From Parvularculaceae bacterium (GTDB taxonomy: Bacteria > Pseudomonadota > Alphaproteobacteria > Caulobacterales > Parvularculaceae), in the NCBI GenBank assembly GCA_028284065.1, contig JANQSJ010000004.1, positions 62,001 through 126,000 of the forward strand: a stretch of DNA of 64,000 nucleotides, read 5' to 3'. A model generated the notes under the pieces. That model did no database searches and had not been told where the DNA came from. It saw only the letters and a list, made by a program, of their open reading frames with translations. Of this stretch, positions 36,271 to 44,705 are shown piece by piece. Position 1 is the stretch's first letter. Each line of letters begins with the position of its first letter. Position numbers and translations under genes: made by a program.

Positions 36271-36312
36271 GCATCGTGCTGGCTGCATCTTGTTGGCTGC
36301 ATCGTGCTGGCT
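36271..36312. repeat. Three tandem 14-base units in a divergent promoter region
   Basis: Three head-to-tail copies, GCATCGTGCTGGCT, GCATCTTGTTGGCT and GCATCGTGCTGGCT, lie 22 bases upstream of the ABM-domain gene start and 89 upstream of the divergent acetyltransferase gene. Spaced repeats in such a position may be operator sites, or simply a small slippage-generated repeat. Confidence 0.85.
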
Positions 36313-36400
36313 GGTCCCCCTTGGACAGGGCTGGCGGCCCAGGACCGGGGACGATAGACCGTAGCCGCGAAATGGTCCTTCGCCTCGGAAGGTTGCGCGC

Positions 36401-37093
36401 ATGCAAGATGAAAATCCAGACCTGTCCGCATGGACGCCGCGGCCCGCGCCGAATCTTGACGCCGCCGAGGGGCGATTCGTTCGTGTCGAGAGCTTCGATC
36501 CGCAAAGGCACGAGGCGGCGCTTTTCGCGGGCCTCGGCGGCGAGAGCGCAGCCGCGCTTTGGCGCTTCATTCCGATCGGGCCGTTTTACGAAGCGTCGGC
36601 GCTAAGCGGGACGCTGGCGTCCTTTAAGGAGTCCGGGAACTGGCGGCCGATGACGATTTCGTCGAAGGAAGACGACGCGGCGGTGGGGACCGCTTCCTTC
36701 ATGCGCTTGCGGCCGGAACATGGGTCCGCCGAGATCGGCGCGGTCGTCCTTTCCCACGCTTTGCAGGCGACGCGCGCCGCGACCGAGGCGATGTATCTGA
36801 TGGCGGCGCATCTGTTCGACGACCTCGGCTATCGCCGTTACGAGTGGAAATGCAACAATGCGAACGACGCGTCAAAACGGGCGGCGGTGCGGTTGGGCTT
36901 TCAGTTCGAGGGCGTCTTCCGCAACGACATGATCGTCAAAGGCGGAAGCCGCGACACGGCCTGGTTCTCCATGACCGACGCCGACTGGCCGCGCGTCAGG
37001 GCCGGGTTCGACGCCTGGCTCGCGCCCGACAACTTTGATGACGCCGGCCGTCAGCGGCGCAGCCTCGCGTCGTGTCGCGGAGGCGTCGGCTAA
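36401..37093 (+). CDS. GNAT acetyltransferase, RimJ/RimL-like
   Basis: 230 residues. After a Pro-rich lead the protein shows VRVESFDPQRHEAALFAGLG, then WRPMTISSKEDDAAVGTASF, EIGAVVLSHALQATRAATEA and YRRYEWKCNNANDASKRAAV. The final RLGFQFEGVFRNDMIVKG is the Acetyltransf_3 (RimJ/RimL) pattern, where the C-terminal GFxxEG strand is diagnostic. The acceptor is unknown; ribosomal protein N termini or small amines are possible. About 30 C-terminal residues after the domain are not conserved in type. The promoter region is shared with the ABM gene. Confidence 0.87.
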   Translation: MQDENPDLSAWTPRPAPNLDAAEGRFVRVESFDPQRHEAALFAGLGGESAAALWRFIPIGPFYEASALSGTLASFKESGNWRPMTISSKEDDAAVGTASFMRLRPEHGSAEIGAVVLSHALQATRAATEAMYLMAAHLFDDLGYRRYEWKCNNANDASKRAAVRLGFQFEGVFRNDMIVKGGSRDTAWFSMTDADWPRVRAGFDAWLAPDNFDDAGRQRRSLASCRGGVG

Positions 37094-37157
37094 TCGGGCG
37101 TCGGCGCCCGCGCCCGCATGTGGTAGGCTTTGGCGTCATCCTGCAGGAGGCGCCGCC

Positions 37158-37535
37158 ATGGGCAATGCGAACAAGACCCAATATAATATCCATACGGATA
37201 TAAAGTACCCCGCCGCCGTCCGGTTCGACGTGCAGGACGTCATCGACGCCAATGACGAGCCCTGGTTCAACCAGACGCTGGTTCAGGTGAACGACAGCGT
37301 CCTGCGCCTCGGGCTCCTGCATGGCGAATTTCACTGGCACAAGCACGACGACGAAGATGAACTCTTCTATGTGCTGTCGGGCGACCTCTTGCTCGACATT
37401 GGCGAGGCGACCCACACGCTCGGACCGGGGCAGGGGTTCGTCGTGCCGAAGGGCGAGATGCACCGCACCCGCGCGCCTGAGCCTGTGCAGGTTCTGATGA
37501 TGGCGACGGCCGGGGTCGTTCCGACAGGCGACTAA
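37158..37535 (+). CDS. Single-domain cupin protein
   Basis: 125 residues forming one cupin barrel. The metal site is in GEFHWHKHDDEDELFYVLSG (two histidines and a glutamate) with the second cupin motif VPKGEMHRTRAPEPV supplying the last histidine. The substrate is unknown; such proteins include small dioxygenases, isomerases and metal-binding sensors. The start at 37158 follows GGAGG by seven bases. Its TAA overlaps the end of the convergent VOC gene by four bases. Confidence 0.88.
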   Translation: MGNANKTQYNIHTDIKYPAAVRFDVQDVIDANDEPWFNQTLVQVNDSVLRLGLLHGEFHWHKHDDEDELFYVLSGDLLLDIGEATHTLGPGQGFVVPKGEMHRTRAPEPVQVLMMATAGVVPTGD

Positions 37536-37909
37536 TCGCGCCGTTCCTTGTCTTCGCTGTAGATGATCACCTTGACCCCCGCCGGGTCGGTCAGTTGGCA
37601 ATAGGGCGCGTTACGGCGCCGCAAAGAAACGCCGAGATGCCGCCACTGAAGGTCGAGCGCGTGAGTGATCCGCTCAACGTCGTCGACCATGAACTGAAGG
37701 CTGACGCCTGAAAGGTCACGCGCGTCGCCGCGGTGAATCTCTAGCTGAGCGCCCGGCGCAATCTGGTATATCGCGCTGGCGTCGGACGGATGGTCCCATC
37801 GCTCGACCAGGAAACAGCCGAGCAGCCCGCCATAAAAGATGCATGTTTCTTCAAAACGCGGCGTGACGATCTGTGTCTTCAACAGGGCGATTTGATGGGC
37901 GATGGACAT
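37532..37909 (-). CDS. Glyoxalase/VOC-superfamily protein
   Basis: 125 residues with the paired beta-alpha-beta-beta-beta fold of the VOC family. Strands such as ALLKTQIVTPRFEETCIFYG (opening module), LEIHRGDARDLSGVSLQFMV and YCQLTDPAGVKVIIYS (closing module) are clear. Metal ligands typical of glyoxalase I are only partly visible, so it may be a bleomycin-resistance-like or dioxygenase-related protein. The last codons overlap the convergent cupin gene (37532-37535). Confidence 0.8.
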   Translation of the reverse strand: MSIAHQIALLKTQIVTPRFEETCIFYGGLLGCFLVERWDHPSDASAIYQIAPGAQLEIHRGDARDLSGVSLQFMVDDVERITHALDLQWRHLGVSLRRRNAPYCQLTDPAGVKVIIYSEDKERRD

Positions 37910-38118
37910 GTCGCCTGCGCTAGGTTGGGACGCCGCAACGCCGCTTCACTTGGCGCTGGCGAGGGTCCGCGGCGCCGGCGTTTCGCGCAACGCGGTTTGT
38001 TGCGAATAGCGCACGGCTCATCGCTACGTTTGTAGCAGTCGTTGATGTTGCCGCTAGCCGCGCTGCGGCGTAACTCCAATAAGAAATTCCGTTCGCACCA
38101 GACGCCGAGGCCCCTGAC

Positions 38119-39312
38119 ATGAACATCCACGAATACCAGGCGAAGCAGCTCCTGAAATCCTACGGCGCGCCCGTCGCCGATGGCGTCGTCGTGCTGCCCG
38201 GCGACAACCCCGAGACCAAGGCGAAAGAGCTGCCCGGGCCCCTCTATGTGGTGAAGGCGCAGATCCACGCCGGCGGCCGCGGCAAGGGCAAGTTCAAGGA
38301 GGCGGCCGCAGGCGAAAAAGGCGGCGTGCGCCTCGCCAAAACGCCCGGCGAAGCGGCGGCGTTCGCCAAGGAAATGCTGGGGAACACGCTCGTCACCAAG
38401 CAGACCGGCGCCGCCGGCAAGCAAGTGAACCGCATCTATATCGAGGACGGCGCCGACATTGAGTCGGAGCTTTACCTATCCGCCCTTGTCGACCGCGCCA
38501 CGGGCCGCGTCGCCTTCATCGCCTCCACCGAAGGCGGGATGAACATCGAAGAGGTCGCCGAGGAGACGCCGGAGAAGATCGTCACCGTCGATGTTGATCC
38601 TGCGACCGGCTTCGCCCCGCACCATGGCAGATCGATCGCCAAGGGCCTTGGGCTGTCAGGGCCGCAGGCGAAGGAGTGCGCCAAGCTTTGCGCCACGCTC
38701 TACAAGGCGTTCGTCGCCAAGGACATGTCGATGCTGGAGATCAATCCGCTGATCGTGATGACCAACGGGTCGCTGCGGGTGCTGGACGCCAAGGTCGGGT
38801 TCGACTCAAACGCGCTCTTCCGCCATCCGGACATCATGGAGTTGCGCGACGAAACCGAGGAGGACCCGTTCGAGCTGAAGGCCGCAGAGTTCGACCTTTC
38901 CTATGTGAAGCTCGACGGGAATATCGGCTGCATGGTGAACGGCGCCGGCCTCGCCATGTCGACCATGGACATCATCAAGCATTACGGCGCGGAGCCGGCG
39001 AACTTCCTCGACGTCGGCGGCGGCGCGACGAAAGAGAAGGTGACCGAGGCGTTCAAGATCATCACGTCGGACCCGGCCGTGAAAGGCATTCTCGTCAATA
39101 TCTTCGGCGGCATTATGCGCTGCGACGTCATCGCGGAGGGCATCATCGCCGCGGTGAAGGAGGTGGGCCTTGAAGTCCCCCTCGTCGTGCGCCTTGAAGG
39201 TACGAAAGTCGAGGAGGGCAAAAAGATCCTCTCCGAAAGCGGCCTCGCCATTACGCCTGCGGACGATTTGGAGGACGCGGCGGAGAAGGTGGTGAAGGCG
39301 GTGCAGGGGTAG
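38119..39312 (+). CDS. sucC: Succinyl-CoA ligase [ADP-forming] beta subunit
   Basis: 397 residues, the family length. The protein starts [20 protein letters not shown] and has the ATP-grasp domain with [14 protein letters not shown] (about 46-59), [13 protein letters not shown], and the CoA-ligase domain segments [15 protein letters not shown] and [20 protein letters not shown]. With SucD it makes succinate and ATP from succinyl-CoA in the TCA cycle. Malate-CoA ligase beta (MtkA) is a close relative and cannot be fully excluded. Unusually, no sucD follows; the next gene is an unrecognised small protein, then about 730 bases without a gene. Confidence 0.93.
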   Translation: MNIHEYQAKQLLKSYGAPVADGVVVLPGDNPETKAKELPGPLYVVKAQIHAGGRGKGKFKEAAAGEKGGVRLAKTPGEAAAFAKEMLGNTLVTKQTGAAGKQVNRIYIEDGADIESELYLSALVDRATGRVAFIASTEGGMNIEEVAEETPEKIVTVDVDPATGFAPHHGRSIAKGLGLSGPQAKECAKLCATLYKAFVAKDMSMLEINPLIVMTNGSLRVLDAKVGFDSNALFRHPDIMELRDETEEDPFELKAAEFDLSYVKLDGNIGCMVNGAGLAMSTMDIIKHYGAEPANFLDVGGGATKEKVTEAFKIITSDPAVKGILVNIFGGIMRCDVIAEGIIAAVKEVGLEVPLVVRLEGTKVEEGKKILSESGLAITPADDLEDAAEKVVKAVQG

Positions 39313-39355
39313 GGCTGGAATCAGCTGACCGAGCATCTATTGAAGAGGGGAAAAG

Positions 39356-39802
39356 ATGTTCAATCCATTTAGGCGAAATTTGTGGCGCTTCAACATTGGC
39401 GCCGGGCGATTGAGATCGCTTGAACTTAATGGTGTAGACGGGTTCAGGTTCCAACACCCTTCTGGCGTTTTGGACCTGCTTTTGGATCCTGAAGCGGGCG
39501 AACAGCTCGACAAGGCGGGAATACGAAACGGCGATCGCTTCGTGCTAACGGGGATACACGAGATTGGATCCGGCGCCAGTCCGCTCCTCAGTCACTTAGT
39601 TGTCGCGAAGGGCGCAGTCGCCAACTATTCGTTTCCGGCGCGTTCCGCTAAGATTCGGGTAAAGAATTTTTCTTGGATTGACGGCGAGCCTTCCGCAAGG
39701 GCTGCGCCGAAGCCGAAGCGAAACATTGAGCCCTTGTCGCAAGACCTGAAGACCCGATTTCTGGACGTTCGTCGCCCGGCCAATATTCAGCAAACCGCAT
39801 AG
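39356..39802 (+). CDS. Hypothetical protein downstream of sucC
   Basis: 148 residues. Parts read like a compact beta domain (LRSLELNGVDGFRFQHPSGV, ILDLLLDP-type acidic turn, FVLTGIHEIGSGASPLLSHL) followed by a basic C-terminal stretch (RAAPKPKRN). I do not recognise a family. No signal peptide or membrane segment is seen. GAGGGG precedes the ATG. Its bases look richer in A+T than the neighbouring sucC, and it sits where sucD would be expected, so it may have come in by insertion. Confidence 0.55.
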   Translation: MFNPFRRNLWRFNIGAGRLRSLELNGVDGFRFQHPSGVLDLLLDPEAGEQLDKAGIRNGDRFVLTGIHEIGSGASPLLSHLVVAKGAVANYSFPARSAKIRVKNFSWIDGEPSARAAPKPKRNIEPLSQDLKTRFLDVRRPANIQQTA

Positions 39803-40533
39803 ATCCAGCGAATTGCAACTAGGCTCTGGCGTCACGAGCTGGAAACTAGATTTGTCCGTTCGGTTTATGTCCAACGCCTATGAACCCAATGCGCCGTGAC
39901 AAGCCCTCCGCCTTCAAACCAACGTCATGCTCCGACGAGTTCCGAGCATCCATGGGGATCTGAGATGCGTCTCGACGCCCATTGTATCCCACGAAGAGCG
40001 CGGGGATGGCGTTGATCGGGCGCTAGGATGACGCTTGCGACGGCGCAAGGACGCCGGACGCACGGGATTTGAATTGGAAGAACACCGCTCCGAATGTTCG
40101 CCGCGCGGCGAGCGATTGGGTCTCGCTTCCGGATAGCGCGAATGAAAAAACGACATCGGAGATTTCGGCGTTTTCGGCTTCAGGAATGACGGTGCATCAC
40201 ACGGCGCTCCAACCAATTCTCCCGCCTCCTAAAAAAAACTCATCGAACGCCTTCAGCCCAGACGCCGCGCGGGCTTGAGGGCGGTTTTCAGAAATCTCAT
40301 CGAACGCCCCCGGCGGTGGGTTTAGGGTTCGGGGGAATGGCGGTCCGACTGGCTGCGCGTCGAATAAAGTGATGTGGGCCGGCGCATCAAGGCGCGGCGC
40401 CTTCAGGACGCGCCTTCGCCAGACGACCGCAAGACAACTCGATGTGAAGGCGCCATGACGACAAACATTTGCCGCAAAATCCGATCGCAAATCGGGGCTG
40501 CAACAAATACGCGCTGCGGGCTACGCCTCGCCG
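39803..40533. other. Gene-free stretch after the sucC-linked small gene
   Basis: About 730 bases in which I find no convincing gene on either strand. It appears less G+C-rich than its surroundings. An eleven-base direct repeat CATCGAACGCC occurs twice, near 40240 and 40299, and an A-run of eight lies near 40230. No tRNA, terminator or insertion-sequence end was recognised. Confidence 0.5.
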
Positions 40534-41046
40534 ATGCCAGCAGCGACCAACAAGGCCGATCTCCTCTCCGTCACGGAACGGGAGTTCCGCAAGCTCGACA
40601 CGCTCATCAAGGGGATCGACGCGTCGACCGCCCTCGCCAAGGACCCGGAAGACCCGGAGGACACATCGATAAAGGATGTCGTCGCCCACCGCGCCCACTG
40701 GATTGACCTGTTTCTCGGCTGGCGCGCTGACGGGCTTGCAGGCAAGCAGGCGTTCTTCCCGGCGAAGGGCTACAAATGGAGCGAGCTGAAGCGCTACAAC
40801 GCCGACTTGCGCGGAAGGCAGGCGCGGCTTTCCTGGGCGAAAGCGTGCGCGCTTCTGCGAGACCGTCACCAGGCCCTGGTCCAGTTGATCGCCTCTGAGA
40901 CTGACCGGTCGCTCTATGGCGGGCCGATGAAAGGCGCCAATAATAACTGGACGGCGGGGCGCTGGGCGGAGGCGTCGGGCGCCAGCCACTATCGCTCGGC
41001 GGCGAAGTATATTCGCGCGCGGCTGCGGGAGATTGGGGACGGTTGA
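40534..41046 (+). CDS. ClbS/DfsB family four-helix bundle protein
   Basis: 170 residues. The opening ATNKADLLSVTEREFRKLD, then SIKDVVAHRAHWIDLFLGWR and FFPAKGYKWSELKRYN, are the pattern of the ClbS/DfsB (DUF1706) family, DinB-like four-helix bundles. ClbS itself protects against colibactin by hydrolysing its cyclopropane warhead; DfsB is thought to affect iron or stress responses. No such function can be claimed here. No colibactin-like genes are present. The start at 40534 lacks a strong ribosome binding site. Confidence 0.8.
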   Translation: MPAATNKADLLSVTEREFRKLDTLIKGIDASTALAKDPEDPEDTSIKDVVAHRAHWIDLFLGWRADGLAGKQAFFPAKGYKWSELKRYNADLRGRQARLSWAKACALLRDRHQALVQLIASETDRSLYGGPMKGANNNWTAGRWAEASGASHYRSAAKYIRARLREIGDG

Positions 41047-41186
41047 GGCGCCCCTGGACGCCGGGCTGAAGTCCAGTGATTAGAGGCTGCGGTCGATCCT
41101 GTGCTGCGGCGTCGCCGGCCGGTTTCGCGGGGGCCGCCCATGCGCAGGGTCGAACGAAAAGAAAAGCGGAAAAGAGACAAGCAGAC

Positions 41187-41630
41187 ATGACGACGAGAGA
41201 CGATTTCCGGTTTTTCCATCCCCTGCGGGTGCGATGGAACGAGTGCGACGCGCAAGGCATCGTCTTCAACGTCAACTACTTTCTCTATTACGACATCGCC
41301 GTCTTTGAATACACGCGCGCGCTCGGCTACCCCACGCCTTTGGAGGCGCCGGAGTTCGTCACCGCGCGGGCGGAAGCGGACTTCAAGGGCTCAGCCGTAT
41401 TCGATGATGAACTGGAGATCGCGGTGCGGACCGCGCGGCTCGGCCGCAAGTCGATGGTCGCCGAGGGCGCGGTCTTCAGGGGCGACGATCTCTTCAATGT
41501 CGGCCGGCTTACCTATGTTCAGGTGCGGAAGGGAACGACCGAGACGGCGCCCCTCGACCCCGACTATGTCGAGCGCATCCTCGCCTATGAAAAGACGGCG
41601 CCGGAAACAGCCGGCGGCGCGCATGCGTGA
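41187..41630 (+). CDS. Acyl-CoA thioesterase, hotdog (4HBT) family
   Basis: 147 residues with the 4HBT motif WNECDAQGIVFNVNYFLYYD at about 17-36 (catalytic aspartate about 21) and a C-terminal LDPDYVERILAYE. The start at 41187 gives the normal domain start; upstream in-frame sequence is unrelated. It is similar in type to, but not a close copy of, the thioesterase at 7999-8430. Substrate unknown. No obvious operon partner. Confidence 0.87.
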   Translation: MTTRDDFRFFHPLRVRWNECDAQGIVFNVNYFLYYDIAVFEYTRALGYPTPLEAPEFVTARAEADFKGSAVFDDELEIAVRTARLGRKSMVAEGAVFRGDDLFNVGRLTYVQVRKGTTETAPLDPDYVERILAYEKTAPETAGGAHA

Positions 41631-41663
41631 AGTCTCCGACTCGATTGGCGACGCCTTGACGAG

Positions 41664-41681
41664 ACTAGTCGATCCACTAGT
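41664..41681. repeat. Pair of ACTAGT palindromes
   Basis: Two ACTAGT hexamers (41664-41669 and 41676-41681) separated by six bases lie about 33 bases upstream of the next gene. CTAG is usually rare in G+C-rich genomes, so a close pair stands out. It may be an operator or chance. Confidence 0.4.
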
Positions 41682-41714
41682 GTTTACTTCAGCGTCGTTT
41701 GGGGGGAGTGGGGC

Positions 41715-42848
41715 ATGTCCGGCGATACTGACTATGGCGGCGGGAGCTCCGACGGTTGTCGGCCTCAGCATCCGTCTTCCCAAGGCCCTTGCATTCCGCC
41801 GATCCACGTTACCTGCACGACGCCTTGTCCTCCATGGTGGCTCGTCGTCCTGCAGGTTATCGGCAAATTCATCACCTGGTGGATCGCCAACCCGGCCATT
41901 ACCGTCGTTTTGATCCTGATTGCTCTGCCAATCTACTTCGTTCCCAAGGCGACGGGGGCGATAGAGGAATGCGCCGCCGAAGGGCCTTTGCACGAGGAAG
42001 ACTATGCGGGCTACGCCAAGGACCATAATTGGACCGGGCGCGGCCCCCATCCGGAAGGCTGGTGCAAGAACGTCAAGCTGATTGTTCTTCAGAGCATACC
42101 GATAAAGCGCATCGCGAGAGAGGTCTGCGAAGAATGCAAAGAGGGCTCGCCCCCCAGTCCTCGGCCGCTTGTGTTGGGCGACAGCGATATCCGCTTGCGA
42201 CGTTCGGGACGTAACGACTGTGGCCAGTTTGATTGGACGATCGACTACAAGCTTCCGAATGATCGCGATTTCGGCGCAACCGTCGGGTCGGACTATCTCT
42301 ATCAGCCGGAGCGGGCGCAATCCCGCGGGCAAATCAGTTTGCCGCAGTTCTGCGTTTCAGGGAGCGACCGCCGTTGGATCATGCTGCAGCCGCCGCGCGT
42401 GTATTACACCGCGTCTTCGTACGCGACCGGCGACGACAATATGGCGATAGATGAAAAGCGTGCGCCGTATGTTCTGTTTGTAGCGATGGAGGAGGCGAGC
42501 CCACATATCGCAAACGCTTACTTCATCTATCTCGACGATCGCTCAGAGCGCCCGCAGGTGGTTGAAATTAGTTTCGAGAGCCTGCGCAACAAGCCGTTAA
42601 TCGGGCCGGGCCGCAATTTGCAGCTGATCAGCAATCTGAAGCTTGACTCGGACTTACGTGAGATCACCTTCCAGATCGGCGCGCTTGTGACTGAAATGAC
42701 TATCGCAGGCGTGGACTTCGGTCCTTGCCCAATTGGGCGACCGAACTGTCCGAGAGTTGGGCGACAGCGCACCAGTGACGCATCCGGCAGCTACGTCGTG
42801 TCGCTCAATCAAAATGGCGCGGTGGATGCGGTCAATCGCTTGAATTAA
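41715..42848 (+). CDS. Hypothetical membrane-anchored protein
   Basis: 377 residues. A short Gly/Ser/Cys/Pro-rich N terminus (SSDGCRPQHPSSQGPCIPP, about 12-30) precedes one long or two short hydrophobic segments at about 40-76 (WWLVVLQVIGKFITWWIANP, then ITVVLILIALPIYFV). The remaining 300 residues look soluble and beta-rich, with a cysteine-containing region (WCKNVKLIVL, REVCEECKEG) and a C-terminal part ending VSLNQNGAVDAVNRLN. I do not recognise any family. The ribosome binding site GGGGGGAGTGGGG is strong. Codon use looks A+T-richer than neighbours, suggesting an accessory gene. Confidence 0.65.
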   Translation: MSGDTDYGGGSSDGCRPQHPSSQGPCIPPIHVTCTTPCPPWWLVVLQVIGKFITWWIANPAITVVLILIALPIYFVPKATGAIEECAAEGPLHEEDYAGYAKDHNWTGRGPHPEGWCKNVKLIVLQSIPIKRIAREVCEECKEGSPPSPRPLVLGDSDIRLRRSGRNDCGQFDWTIDYKLPNDRDFGATVGSDYLYQPERAQSRGQISLPQFCVSGSDRRWIMLQPPRVYYTASSYATGDDNMAIDEKRAPYVLFVAMEEASPHIANAYFIYLDDRSERPQVVEISFESLRNKPLIGPGRNLQLISNLKLDSDLREITFQIGALVTEMTIAGVDFGPCPIGRPNCPRVGRQRTSDASGSYVVSLNQNGAVDAVNRLN

Positions 42849-43024
42849 GCGAAGGCTCAAAGAAATCACCGCGTCGTGGGGGACGCCTGAGGCGTGGACG
42901 TCGCTGGGCGGGCAGCCGCCTTTAGCGTCTCGGCAGGCGTAAGTCGAACGCCTGTTTAACAGTCGCAATCAAATCAGTGGAAAACAGTAAGCAAGCAATA
43001 GACTCTGACAAAAGCGGAGACGCC

Positions 43025-44686
43025 TTAAGCAGCCGACCCGACCGTCGCTCGCATCGCTTTCCAGTCTTCCTTGATCATCTCAGCGGCCTTCTCGCCGATC
43101 ATGATGGAAGGGGCGTTGGTGTTGCCGCCGATAAGCGTCGGCATGATTGACGCGTCCACGACGCGAAGGCCCTCGACGCCGCGCACGCGGCATCGCGGAT
43201 CGACGACGGAAGCGTCGTCAGATCCCATACGGCAGGTCCCGACGGGGTGATAAATCGTGTCCGAACGGTTGCGAATGTCCTCAGTCAGCGCTTCGTCGCT
43301 CGCGTCCGGCGGTGCGTAAAGGGACTGGCCGGTGACGGCCTTGAGCGCCGGCGCGTCAAACAGGCGAAAGACGAGCCGCGCGCCCTTGATAAGAAGCGCC
43401 AGATCGTCCGGGTCCGACAGAAAGTTCGGGTTGATCGCCGGCGCAGCGGTCGGGTCTGGAGAGGCGAGGCGCACGGTCCCGCGGCTTTTCGGCCTCAAGA
43501 CGCAAACATGGCAGGAAAGTCCGCCGCCGAGATGCTTCTTGCGGCCATGGTCGTCGACAAGGCCTGGCACGAAATGCAGTTGCAGGTCGGGTTCGTCTAG
43601 GGAGGCGTCGCTCTTCACGAAGCCGCCGGCCTCGGCGAGGTTCGACGAGAGGACGCCTTGACCCTCGCGCGCAAATGGGAGGTATTCGCTGACGAGGCGC
43701 CACGCGAACCGCGGCGTCAGGCCGAGGGAGTCAGCCGAGTCCGTGCGGAAGAGCGCGGTGTAGTCGAGGTGGTCCTGAAGATTGCCGCCGACCTCGCCCG
43801 CGTCGACGCGCACGTCGATCCCATGGTCCTGTAGATGCGCGCCCGGCCCTATGCCGGAGAGCATCAGAATATGCGGCGACTGGAACGAGCCGGCGGAGAG
43901 GATAACCTCGCGCCGCACGCGGATCGTTCGCCACTCGCCCTCGCCGCCCTTGTCTGCGATGACGACGCCAGCGGTCCTGGCGCCGTTGAACGCGACGCGC
44001 ATAACGCGGACTTCGGTTTGCACTTCGACGTTCGGCTTCTCAGACGCCGGATGAAGATAAGCGACGGCCGCCGAGCAGCGACGTCCATTTCGCTGCGTCA
44101 CCTGGTAATAGCCGACGCCCTCCTGACTCTCGCCATTAAAATCCTCATTGCGCGGGATTTGCAGCTCCTGCGCCGCTGACAAAAACGCGTCCGACAGGCC
44201 GCTATGGTGGCGCAGGTCCGAGACGGACAGCGGCCCGTCAGCGCCGTGAAAGTCGTCGTCGCCGCGTTCATTGCCCTCCGCTTTCTTGAAATAGGGAAGA
44301 ACATCCGCATACGACCATCCCTCCGCCCCCAACTCCGCCCAGCGGTCATAATCCGAGGCCGTGCCGCGTATGTAGATCATGGCGTTGATGGAGCTCGACC
44401 CGCCGAGCGTGCGTCCGCGCGGCTGCCATCCACGGCGACCGTTAAGGTGCGTCTGCGGCGTCGTATCGAACGACCAGTTTTATTTATTCTTCTCAGGCCA
44501 GAACGAAAAGCCGATCGGCACGTGAATGAAAGGATGTCGCGCGTCGGTTGGCCCGGCTTCGAGGACGCAGACGGTGACATCCGCGTCTTCGGCGAGGCGG
44601 GCGGCGAGCGCCGAGCCGGCCGAACCTGCGCCGACGACGATGTAATCGAATTCCGGGGCCGCGCCGCCCTCGTCGAAAGTCGCCAT
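43025..44686 (-). pseudogene. GMC-family oxidoreductase interrupted by an in-frame TAA
   Basis: Together the two parts make a 553-residue choline/alcohol dehydrogenase-like flavoprotein. The first part (44686-44480) has the ADP-binding motif [19 protein letters not shown] and ends ...FSFWPEKNK, then TAA at 44482-44480. The same frame then continues with [18 protein letters not shown] and [13 protein letters not shown] and the whole remaining protein, including HPVGTCRMG and [14 protein letters not shown] near the end. In this family an aromatic residue often precedes NW, so the TAA probably replaced a tyrosine codon by one base. No frame change is involved. GGGAGG precedes the start, and the aldehyde dehydrogenase gene ends 19 bases upstream. 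It may be a recent nonsense mutation, readthrough, or a sequence error at AATAAATAAAA. Confidence 0.85.
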
Positions 44687-44705
44687 GCGGATGGCCTCCC
44701 CTAGG

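Noticed and set aside
39914-40216. 100-codon minus-strand frame in the same stretch.
   Set aside because: Ser/Arg/Pro-biased composition typical of non-coding G+C-rich DNA, and no start signal.
40197-40490. 97-codon minus-strand frame in the gene-free stretch after sucC, with two AFDE repeats.
   Set aside because: No ribosome binding site, no family resemblance, and it overlaps low-information sequence; other frames there are equally long.
41187-41630. Possible duplication between the two hotdog thioesterases (7999-8430 and 41187-41630).
   Set aside because: They share only the family motif; flanking genes and most of the sequence differ, so no recent duplication is indicated.
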